Part shown: positions 28,264-35,799 of the stretch, one piece after another | Layout: the number at the start of each line of letters is the position of its first letter | Position numbering within the stretch: position 1 is the first letter of the stretch | NCBI RefSeq assembly: GCF_028690125.1 | Contig: NZ_JAQVBV010000023.1 | Location: 1-64,000 of the forward strand | Source of the DNA: Bacteroides sp. | Lineage (GTDB): Bacteria > Bacteroidota > Bacteroidia > Bacteroidales > Bacteroidaceae | Direction: 5' to 3' | DNA length: 64,000 nt | The notes under the pieces: generated by a model | Told to the model about the DNA's origin: nothing | Seen by the model: the letters and a program-made list of their open reading frames with translations, nothing else | The model's database searches: none | Made by a program: the position numbers and the translations under genes

Positions 28264-28494
28264 TTACTTTTTAGAGTGAATAGATTGTTCATCTTTATTC
28301 TGACGATCGCGCATCTGTTCTTTTTTACGAAGCACCAACCAGAGAATGAATACAATGACATAAGATACTACCACTGTAAGCCATTTTTCTGTCTGACTAA
28401 CTTCCGTATTACGAGGCAACAGATAAGCAGCCGTTACTGATACATAAATAAGGAATGCTAATGCAACCTTTGTTGATTTTCTAATTTTCTTCAT
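28264..28494 (-). CDS. Small membrane protein downstream of cstA
   Basis: This 76-residue protein starts at ATG 28494 and overlaps the cstA stop by 4 nt (ATGA). It has two hydrophobic segments (about residues 8-24 and 38-56) and a charged Lys/Asp/Gln tail. In other bacteria cstA is also followed by a very small gene, but this sequence is not clearly related to YbdD. Coupling suggests that it works with CstA. Confidence 0.75.
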   Translation of the reverse strand: MKKIRKSTKVALAFLIYVSVTAAYLLPRNTEVSQTEKWLTVVVSYVIVFILWLVLRKKEQMRDRQNKDEQSIHSKK

Positions 28495-29921
28495 TCTGAT
28501 AATTTCCCTGACTTTTGGCGCCCAAGCCAAACAAAGAACCAAACAATAGCAATCACTACACAACCTATGCCAATGTAGTAGGAAAGCATATGAGAAAGTC
28601 CTAAACCTTCGGGCGCAATACATATATAAGTAGAACAAACACAAGTCATAAACAAAGCAGGTATCAATGTTATCCAATAGGTTTTTTTCGATACTGCAAG
28701 ATAAACCGTTATAGCCCATAACGTAAATACAGCTAATGTCTGATTAGCCCAGGCAAAATAACGCCATATCATATTAAATCCATTTGCATCCTGCAAACTA
28801 TATAAGAGCAATCCAATAGCTACAGCAAACATCGGGATACATATATACAAACGACGACGCATACTCTTTTGTTCCAGACCCAGAAAATCTGCCACGATCA
28901 AACGGGCAGAGCGAAATGCTGTATCTCCCGAAGTAATAGGCGCAGCAATTACTCCTAAAATAGCAAGAATTCCTCCAACCGTTCCTAACCAACCTTTTGT
29001 AATAGAGTCTACTATCACAGATGCATTATCTTCTTCCATTCCGTTCTCATGAAAAAAATAAGTAGCAGCGGCAGCCCAGATCAAGGCCACAATACCCTCT
29101 GTTATCATTGCTCCATAAAATATGGGGCGACCATGATGCTCTGATGTCATACAACGTGCCATCAACGGACTTTGGGTAGCATGGAAACCGGAAATGGCGC
29201 CACAGGCAATACTAACAAACATAATCGGGAAAATAGGAAGTTTGTCTGCTTCCGGATTCGTATTCTGTAATCCGTCCCAAAGTTCGGGCAATGCCGGATG
29301 ATTTACATAAAGCATAACCAAGATACCAACTGCCATAAAAAGTAAAGCAATCGCAAAGATCGGATAGATTTTACCAATAATTTTATCGACTGGAAGCAAC
29401 GTTGCTAAAATATAATAAATAAAGACTACTATGATCCAAAACGTAGTATCCAGACTCTCAGGTGTCAGTTTGGCTAATAATCCAGCTGGACCTGCTACAA
29501 AAACAGCACCTACTAAAATCATTAAAAGAACTGTAAATCCCCTCATAATCTGTTTGGTAGTTAGTCCCAAATAACGACCTATTATTTCAGGAAGACTTTC
29601 ACCACCATAACGTAAAGACAACATTCCTGCAAAATAGTCATGAACAGCACCTGCAAAGATACTCCCCAGTACAATCCATAAATAGGAAGAAATTCCAAAT
29701 TTAGCTCCCATGATAGCGCCGAAAATCGGACCTAACCCAGCAATATTAAGAAATTGAATCATAAATATTTTCCAAGTAGGTAATGGAATATAATCCACCC
29801 CATCGGCTTTAGTAAGAGCGGGAGTTTTACGGTCATCCGGACCAAAAATACGTTCCATCAGACGCCCGTATGTGAAATAGCCCACTATCAACGCTAGCAG
29901 GCACAGAGTAAATGTAATCAT
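28491..29921 (-). CDS. cstA: Carbon starvation protein A family transporter
   Basis: This 476-residue polytopic protein belongs to the CstA/BtsT family of pyruvate or peptide transporters. Early motifs PTWKIFMIQFLNIAGLGPI and GGESLPEIIGRYLG are typical, as are SGDTAFRSARL and the FHATQSPLMARC segment. It is shorter than E. coli CstA (about 700 residues), as is usual in Bacteroidota. It leads an operon with a small membrane protein and a barrel protein. A -7 box lies 22 bp upstream. Confidence 0.92.
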   Translation of the reverse strand: MITFTLCLLALIVGYFTYGRLMERIFGPDDRKTPALTKADGVDYIPLPTWKIFMIQFLNIAGLGPIFGAIMGAKFGISSYLWIVLGSIFAGAVHDYFAGMLSLRYGGESLPEIIGRYLGLTTKQIMRGFTVLLMILVGAVFVAGPAGLLAKLTPESLDTTFWIIVVFIYYILATLLPVDKIIGKIYPIFAIALLFMAVGILVMLYVNHPALPELWDGLQNTNPEADKLPIFPIMFVSIACGAISGFHATQSPLMARCMTSEHHGRPIFYGAMITEGIVALIWAAAATYFFHENGMEEDNASVIVDSITKGWLGTVGGILAILGVIAAPITSGDTAFRSARLIVADFLGLEQKSMRRRLYICIPMFAVAIGLLLYSLQDANGFNMIWRYFAWANQTLAVFTLWAITVYLAVSKKTYWITLIPALFMTCVCSTYICIAPEGLGLSHMLSYYIGIGCVVIAIVWFFVWLGRQKSGKLSE

Positions 29922-29942
29922 GACGTGTTATTTTAACTGACG

Positions 29943-29950
29943 CAAATGTA
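29943..29950 (-). promoter_or_regulatory. cstA -7 box
   Basis: The minus strand reads TACATTTG, matching TAnnTTTG, 22 bp upstream of the cstA ATG. Confidence 0.55.
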
Positions 29951-29992
29951 ACATAATCTCACGAAATCACACAACAATACCGACACTTTTAC

Positions 29993-30000
29993 TAACTTTG
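29993..30000 (+). promoter_or_regulatory. -7 box for the second GHL10-like gene
   Basis: TAACTTTG lies 29 bp before ATG 30029, the same spacing and sequence as for the uvrA-like gene. Confidence 0.6.
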
Positions 30001-30028
30001 CAGGGATTTAAGACAAAAAATAAGGAAT

Positions 30029-31486
30029 ATGCACCTATTTATTTTCATTCTTTTACTTTTGTTTCCTTTCATATCCACCATGGCACAACCTAAATTTGAG
30101 GTTCGCGCAGCATGGATTACAGCAGTATATGGTTTGGACTGGCCTCGCACAAAGGCTACAAATCCACAGACTATTCTCCAACAAAAGGAAGAACTGGTAG
30201 ATATTCTTGATAAGTTGAAAGAGGCTAATTTCAATACGATTTTATTTCAAACACGCACGCGCGGTGATGTATTATATCCTTCGGCTATCGAGCCTTTCAA
30301 TTCTATCCTGACCGGACAAATCGGAGGTAATCCCGGATATGACCCTCTAGCTTTCGCTGTTGAGGAGTGCCACAAGCGGGGAATGGAGTGCCATGCCTGG
30401 ATGGTAACCATTCCATTAGGTAATAAAAAACATGTCGCTTCTCTTGGTAAAAAGTCTGTAACCAAACAGAACAAAGACATCTGTGTACCCTATAAAAGCG
30501 AATATTTCCTGAATCCGGGAAATCCTGCTACAAAAGAATATTTAATGAAACTGGTACGGGAGGTAGTAGGCAACTATGATGTAGACGGAGTTCACTTCGA
30601 TTATCTACGTTATCCTGAATACGCTCCTCTGTTTCCCGATAAATATGATTTCAAGCGATACGGTCAAGGTCGTAGCTTGGAACAATGGAGGCGGGATAAC
30701 ATATCTGAGATTGTACGTTATATATATAAAGGCGTAAAAGTAATGAAACCCTGGGTGAAGGTAAGTACTTGTCCGGTTGGGAAGTATCGTGATACATCAC
30801 GTTACTCTTCACGGGGGTGGAATGCTTTTCACACAGTCTATCAAGATCCACAAGGCTGGCTTGGGGAGGGTATTCAGGATCAGATATATCCTATGATGTA
30901 TTTTCAGGGAAATAGTTTTTATCCTTTCGCTCTCGATTGGCAAGAGCAAAGTAACGGACGACAAGTGATTCCGGGGCTTGGCATTTATTTCCTTCATCCG
31001 GATGAAGGTTCATGGAGCCGTGATGAGATCGACCGACAAATCAATTTTATTCGAAGCCAGAGAATGGCTGGGGAAGCACATTACCGTGTAAAATATGTAA
31101 TGGATAACACACAGGGACTCTACGATGAACTGATTGAAAACTTCTACTCCTATCCGGCTTTGCAACCTTCCATGCCATGGTTGGACAATGTTCCCCCATC
31201 CACTCCTTCGGAACTGAAAGTTTCTCCTATTAATAATGGGTATACTGAATTAAGTTGGCAAGAGGCAACAGATAATGATCAACGGAATAAACCGATGTAT
31301 GTAATTTATGCTTCGGACAAATATCCGGTTGATATCAACAACCCGGAAAATATCGTTGCGCAAAGTATTCGTGAGACTAGTTATATCTACGCTCCTATCA
31401 TACCTTGGAGCGCTAAAAAGTATTTTGCGGTAACAGCCATTGATCGGTATGGCAATGAGAGTAAGGCGAGTCAAGGAAGAAAATAG
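30029..31486 (+). CDS. GHL10-like secreted glycoside hydrolase, paralogue
   Basis: This 485-residue secreted protein is a paralogue of the one at 23314-24822. Signal peptide ends near STMAQ. The barrel carries EVRAAWITAVYGLDWP, ILFQTRTRGDVLYPS, ECHAWMVTIP and DGVHFDYLRYPE, with a single Asp where the other copy has an Asp pair (DAIHMDDY). A C-terminal fibronectin-like domain starts near residue 390 (PPSTPSELKV). It is divergent from cstA and stands alone. The substrate is unknown; peptidoglycan-related glycans are possible. Confidence 0.85.
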   Translation: MHLFIFILLLLFPFISTMAQPKFEVRAAWITAVYGLDWPRTKATNPQTILQQKEELVDILDKLKEANFNTILFQTRTRGDVLYPSAIEPFNSILTGQIGGNPGYDPLAFAVEECHKRGMECHAWMVTIPLGNKKHVASLGKKSVTKQNKDICVPYKSEYFLNPGNPATKEYLMKLVREVVGNYDVDGVHFDYLRYPEYAPLFPDKYDFKRYGQGRSLEQWRRDNISEIVRYIYKGVKVMKPWVKVSTCPVGKYRDTSRYSSRGWNAFHTVYQDPQGWLGEGIQDQIYPMMYFQGNSFYPFALDWQEQSNGRQVIPGLGIYFLHPDEGSWSRDEIDRQINFIRSQRMAGEAHYRVKYVMDNTQGLYDELIENFYSYPALQPSMPWLDNVPPSTPSELKVSPINNGYTELSWQEATDNDQRNKPMYVIYASDKYPVDINNPENIVAQSIRETSYIYAPIIPWSAKKYFAVTAIDRYGNESKASQGRK

Positions 31487-32003
31487 GTGTTTCTCATCAC
31501 CGTCTTACTAATAATTGAATAGAAAGAATATTCTGCTTTACTACAGATTATCGGAGAACTGCATTGCTTGCTTCTGAGTACCACGATAGGTTATGCATTT
31601 TTTGAATTAAGGGATCAAATTCGTCAAAGAGGTCAAGAAGCATTTATTCTTCTCTTGGTTACATTTAGCATAAAATCATGTAAATATGAGCTAAGTGATA
31701 ATAATCTTCATCAGTCTCCTTCTCATAAAGTTTAAAAATGCAAAAACATCTGCCACCTTGCACCTCTTATTAATGAATAATTATTTGTTTATAAGATAGT
31801 AACAGGTGTGCAAGATGATATGGCAGTTCTGTTTGTTTCAAGCGCTTGTAACAAAATGTTCAATAGAGTGAGACACTTTGTTACGATATACAGAACACTT
31901 TGTTTTCTGACTATCACTGTGAAAAGTATGCATGAAGGACAGCCGATAAGTCTAAATACACATTCCATAGGAATCGGGAAATAAAGGTCTTTAGAATCCC
32001 TAG
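31487..32003. other. Gene-poor region with one short frame
   Basis: Nothing in these 517 bases is recognised with confidence. A minus-strand frame at 31548-31643 starts with ATG and encodes 31 residues (MLLDLFDEFDPLIQKMHNLS at its start); it reads like a fragment of a larger protein, and no family is assigned. Two ACACTTTGTT copies lie near 31870-31905. The right end runs into the palindrome at 32004. Confidence 0.4.
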
Positions 32004-32059
32004 ATACTGTTTCAGAATGGTGATAGCAATAGAATGCTATCACCATTCTGAAACAGTAT
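32004..32059. repeat. Perfect 25-bp inverted repeat over a stop codon
   Basis: Arms 32004-32028 and 32035-32059 are exact reverse complements (core tcagaatggtgatagca) around a 6-nt loop. The right arm contains the last codons and the stop of the ATP-grasp-like gene. Neither side has a T-tract, so it is not a textbook terminator. Confidence 0.85.
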
Positions 32060-33287
32060 TACGCATAAGTGGAGTATTATGCTTCCCACCAGAAACAATG
32101 CCAGTAACTTCTATCCAAGCACGATACAGACTTCGAGAAGTGACAGGCACTAGTGACAAATAGCCAGAACAGAGACGTCCGTTTTGCAAACACAAATTGG
32201 AAGTAGCCATCTTTCTTTGATGCTCTTCCAGTGCCAACCCCGCTTTAGGATAATAGGCTATTTGAAATACGCCCTCCACCTCAGGAGCCAGATAGCGATC
32301 AGTCAAAAAATGAGCAACCACTCCCATATTCATTCTCAGATTAATTTCCACACAAGGATGAATCCGATAAACAGGAGATTTATCCGAAAAATAACAAATC
32401 ATCATATCCACCCCTAAGTAACCCTTATAGAAGCCACCCAATAAAGTGGAAAGTTCTTCTTCCAAATGCCCTTGTAACCGAAGTAATTCTCTCACCGGCA
32501 CATATTCCGATAACTTTTTCAAAATCTTTTTATCGGACAGTAGTTCATTCCCTGCATACATACCGTTACTACTCGTATGAAAAATGGAATAACCTGCAAA
32601 AACAACCTTTCCCTTCCCGTTAGAGTGAAATTCCATTGCAAAATCTCTCACTTTATTATATACAGGTTCGCCAACCACTCCCCCCTGAGAGGCAGCAACA
32701 CGAGTACACCACCCTAATATAAAAGGACTAAATACACCTCTACACCAGTTCAGCCCTTTGCCACTTCCGGAAAGTGGTGCTTTCAACAAGCAAGCCTCTC
32801 GTTCTTCAACAAAAGCCTTCCATTCTTTCTCTGTTCGCAAATAAAAAGACTTTCCACAAAAGTTCTCACTCAATTGCAACCGAGCAAGTAAATCTACCGC
32901 ATGAGAACGATTTGAATAATCCCTCAAAGCACTCAAATATTCCTTTGAGAAAAGTTGTTCTTCATCCGCTCCCAACGATAGCAAACGCTTTCTTAGAGCC
33001 GGGTCCCATCCCCACGGAGAAAACTCTACATTTTTTTCATTGGCAATCTCCGGCTCTGTCATTATCTCCACAAAGTTTCCCAAGAGCTCTTGCATACTCT
33101 TCAAAAACTCTATATTATAAGCGGAAGGAGCCAGTACTTTAGCCCCCTTTTCAGCATACCACACAGGAAGTAAAGCCAAATCAGCCGCCATCTGACGAGC
33201 AGAAGCCGGTGCCATATAATTTGTTTCACCACTTGCCATTGCCAAATCATGTTCGGGATTAAAGATATAAAGTGACTTTTTCTCCAT
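32040..33287 (-). CDS. ATP-grasp-like protein of unknown function
   Basis: From ATG 33287 the product has 415 residues with no signal peptide. It starts with MEKKSLYIFNPEHDLAMASG. ATP-grasp-like features follow in order: Lys169 and the Gly-rich loop LSGSGKGL (about 172-179), Asp294 in GYLGVDMM, and HPCVEINLRMNMG with Glu314 and Asn316 placed as Mg ligands. I infer ligase chemistry joining a carboxylate to an amine or thiol, but the substrate is unknown and I know of no characterised homologue. It is transcribed from a TATATTTG box shared back to back with the AAA ATPase gene. The stop lies inside a perfect palindrome. Confidence 0.65.
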   Translation of the reverse strand: MEKKSLYIFNPEHDLAMASGETNYMAPASARQMAADLALLPVWYAEKGAKVLAPSAYNIEFLKSMQELLGNFVEIMTEPEIANEKNVEFSPWGWDPALRKRLLSLGADEEQLFSKEYLSALRDYSNRSHAVDLLARLQLSENFCGKSFYLRTEKEWKAFVEEREACLLKAPLSGSGKGLNWCRGVFSPFILGWCTRVAASQGGVVGEPVYNKVRDFAMEFHSNGKGKVVFAGYSIFHTSSNGMYAGNELLSDKKILKKLSEYVPVRELLRLQGHLEEELSTLLGGFYKGYLGVDMMICYFSDKSPVYRIHPCVEINLRMNMGVVAHFLTDRYLAPEVEGVFQIAYYPKAGLALEEHQRKMATSNLCLQNGRLCSGYLSLVPVTSRSLYRAWIEVTGIVSGGKHNTPLMRNTVSEW

Positions 33288-33314
33288 TTCAAATGTGATT
33301 AAAACATTATTTTG

Positions 33315-33322
33315 CAAATATA
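33315..33322 (-). promoter_or_regulatory. -7 box for the ATP-grasp-like gene
   Basis: The minus strand reads TATATTTG 28 bp upstream of ATG 33287. Confidence 0.6.
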
Positions 33323-33394
33323 TACAGGAAATAATCAGGAACTCCCACAATATAGAGAAACTTATGCTCTAAAGCACATTTTTGCTATCTCTAC

Positions 33395-33425
33395 TTTGCA
33401 AAGACTAAAAAAAGCAGTATATTTG
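33395..33425 (+). promoter_or_regulatory. Complete -33/-7 promoter for the AAA ATPase gene
   Basis: TTTG at 33395-33398 and TATATTTG at 33418-33425 are 19 bp apart, the ideal Bacteroides arrangement. The start would be near 33432, which supports ATG 33450 and excludes longer upstream frames. Confidence 0.75.
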
Positions 33426-33449
33426 CCATCCGAAAACCAAAGAACAGAA

Positions 33450-34628
33450 ATGGAATCATTCTATCGCACACACGCTTACCTTGTCGAACACACTAATGCT
33501 CCTGTTCGCCGCGATCTTATGGACGAGATTGACTGGAGTGACCGTTTGATTGGTATTAAAGGGACACGTGGCGTAGGAAAAACCACTTTCCTCCTACAAT
33601 ACGCCAAAGAGAAATTCGGAACTGACCGTTCGTGTTTGTTCATTAACATGAATAATTTTTATTTCTCGGGACATAGTCTTGTAGACTTTGCATATGAGTT
33701 TCAAAAACGGGGAGGGAAAGTATTATTAATCGATCAGGTATTCAAACATACAGAATGGAGTAAAGAGTTGCGTATGTGCTATGACCGATACCCCAATCTG
33801 AAAATTGTATTTACCGGTTCTTCTGTGATGCGGTTAAAAGAAGAAAACCTCGAATTGCGCGATATTGTAAAAAGCTACAATCTACGTGGTTTCTCTTTCC
33901 GGGAATATCTAAATTTACAGACGGGAATGAAATTCCGTTCCTACAGCCTCGAAGAAATTCTAAACAGTCACGAACAAATAGCTAAAGGAGTACTTTCCAA
34001 AGTACGACCATTAGATTATCTTCAAGATTATATCCATCACGGCTTCTACCCGTTCTTCCTCGAAAAACGTAACTTTTCGGAGAACCTATTGAAAACAATG
34101 AACATGATGGTAGAAGTAGATATTTTGCTTATCAAACAAATTGAACTAAAATATCTCTCAAAGATAAAAAAATTACTATATTTGTTAGCTGTCGATGGTC
34201 CAAAGGCTCCGAATGTCAGCCAATTGGCCAGCGACATACAGACCTCCCGTGCGACAGTAATGAATTATATCAAATATCTGGCAGATTCACGCCTCATTAA
34301 TCTGGTTTATCCTAAAGGAGAAGAATTTCCTAAGAAACCGTCAAAGATTATGATGCAAAACTCAAATTTGATGTATTCCATTTATCCGGTTAAAGTGGAA
34401 GAACAAGACGTGCTTGACACCTTTTTTGTTAATACCTTATGGAAGGACCACAAGGTACACAAAGGAGATAAAAACACCTCATTCTTAGTGGATGATGCGA
34501 TGCCGTTCAAGATTTGTCCTGAAGGAGCAAGGGTGAAAAATAATCCGGGAGTAATCTATGCACTGCATAAGGCAGAGATAGGTCGGGGAAATCAGATACC
34601 GCTCTGGATGTTCGGATTCTTATACTAA
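33450..34628 (+). CDS. AAA ATPase of the DUF4143-associated type
   Basis: This 392-residue cytosolic ATPase has Walker A GTRGVGKTTFL, Walker B-like KVLLIDQV and a sensor-like KIVFTGSS segment, as in the AAA_14 fold. The C-terminal part (from about residue 245) has a winged-helix segment, SQLASDIQTSRATVMNYI, and a nuclease-like DUF4143 region ending in FKICPEGARV. Such proteins are very common in Bacteroides; their role is unknown. The frame is open upstream to 33312, but the promoter fixes ATG 33450. Confidence 0.85.
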   Translation: MESFYRTHAYLVEHTNAPVRRDLMDEIDWSDRLIGIKGTRGVGKTTFLLQYAKEKFGTDRSCLFINMNNFYFSGHSLVDFAYEFQKRGGKVLLIDQVFKHTEWSKELRMCYDRYPNLKIVFTGSSVMRLKEENLELRDIVKSYNLRGFSFREYLNLQTGMKFRSYSLEEILNSHEQIAKGVLSKVRPLDYLQDYIHHGFYPFFLEKRNFSENLLKTMNMMVEVDILLIKQIELKYLSKIKKLLYLLAVDGPKAPNVSQLASDIQTSRATVMNYIKYLADSRLINLVYPKGEEFPKKPSKIMMQNSNLMYSIYPVKVEEQDVLDTFFVNTLWKDHKVHKGDKNTSFLVDDAMPFKICPEGARVKNNPGVIYALHKAEIGRGNQIPLWMFGFLY

Positions 34629-34645
34629 TACAAAAAAGTACAATT

Positions 34646-35170
34646 ATGGATTACAAAAAATTGGATGAATTGAACAAGCTACGCCAGTCTGGTGCACTGA
34701 CTGAAGAAGAGTTTGAAAATGAGAAACAAAAGTTATTCTCGGAGAACGAAACCTGTAATTCTAGCCCAAACAACGAAATTCCATTTGGATTACAAGAAAA
34801 CTCTTATCTGGCTTTAATGAGTTTTTTAATCCTTGTTCCTTATGTTGGATGGATTATCCCAATCGTGCTATGGGTAATGGGTAAAAACTTTTCGGAACAA
34901 ATTAATAAACAAGGAAAATATATTTTGAACTGGTACATCACCTGGTTTATCTTCGGAATTATATCTACAATAGTATTACTAGCTGTTCTTCCAGGCGTAA
35001 TTATAAATGGATATGGAAGCCCTCTCGGCATTTTCGGAAGTATATTCTGGTTATTACCACTTACTGCTATTATTGGAATTATATGCTTGGTCTTCCCTAT
35101 TATCGGAGGAATCAAGGGACTGAACGGACAAGTATGGAAATATCCGCTTTCTATTCCTTTTTTGAAATAA
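34646..35170 (+). CDS. SHOCT plus DUF4870 membrane protein
   Basis: This 174-residue protein begins with a short SHOCT-like motif (residues 1-32: LDELNKLRQSGALTEEEFE) and continues as a DUF4870-like membrane domain with about three or four helices. FSEQINKQGKYILNWYI is the typical inter-helix segment. It ends in KYPLSIPFLK, shared with the next gene. It follows the ATPase by 17 nt and may be in the same transcript. The function is unknown. Confidence 0.75.
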   Translation: MDYKKLDELNKLRQSGALTEEEFENEKQKLFSENETCNSSPNNEIPFGLQENSYLALMSFLILVPYVGWIIPIVLWVMGKNFSEQINKQGKYILNWYITWFIFGIISTIVLLAVLPGVIINGYGSPLGIFGSIFWLLPLTAIIGIICLVFPIIGGIKGLNGQVWKYPLSIPFLK

Positions 35171-35234
35171 TTCAAGATCGTATGAGATAGACTTTCACTA
35201 GCCAAACAGACAAAGTTGAAAAAACAAAATATAG

Positions 35235-35771
35235 ATGAACAGTGAGAATCAAAATATAAAACAGGACGAAGATTTCCAACAAAGTAGAGTACACACGGAG
35301 AGCATTCCATTACCTTTAGGTATTCAAGGAAGTTCATATCTTGCTCTGATGAGTTTTCTTATTCTCATACCCTGCGTGGGGTGGCTAATACCACTTATAT
35401 TATGGTTAATGGGAAAGGATCTATCTAAGCAAATTAACCAGCAAGGGAAATATATCACAAACTGGTATATCAGTTGGATTCTGTACGGTATTATTATAGG
35501 AGGAGTTTTTATCATTGCAACAGTAACAGCACTATCCAAAAGTATCACTTCTCCGAGTCCGATTCCTGATGCCGATAATATATTCCCATTTTTCTTTATA
35601 TCTATTTTTACAGATATTATTGCTAATTTTCTGATAGGTCCCGGAGGTGTTTTTCTTATTCTCTCTATCGTTTCAGGACTTATCCTATTTATATCTCCCA
35701 TTATCGGAGGAATTAAAGGACTGAATGGTCAAACCTGGAAATATCCACTGTCCATTCCATTTTTAAAATAA
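35235..35771 (+). CDS. DUF4870-like membrane protein, tandem paralogue
   Basis: This 178-residue protein is a paralogue of the gene 64 nt upstream. The hydrophobic part aligns closely (SYLALMSFLILIPCVGW, KQINQQGKYITNWYI, ending KYPLSIPFLK), but the N-terminal SHOCT motif is replaced by an unrelated polar stretch. The loop between helices carries an extra insert, SPSPIPDADN. It is a local gene duplication followed by domain loss or gain. The function is unknown. Confidence 0.75.
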   Translation: MNSENQNIKQDEDFQQSRVHTESIPLPLGIQGSSYLALMSFLILIPCVGWLIPLILWLMGKDLSKQINQQGKYITNWYISWILYGIIIGGVFIIATVTALSKSITSPSPIPDADNIFPFFFISIFTDIIANFLIGPGGVFLILSIVSGLILFISPIIGGIKGLNGQTWKYPLSIPFLK

Positions 35772-35799
35772 TTTATTTACTTAAATATTTAATTTAGTT

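Noticed and set aside
31789..32046. 85-codon minus-strand frame crossing the palindrome
   Set aside because: It has erratic composition, overlaps the stop of the ATP-grasp-like gene and runs through the hairpin, so it is probably chance.
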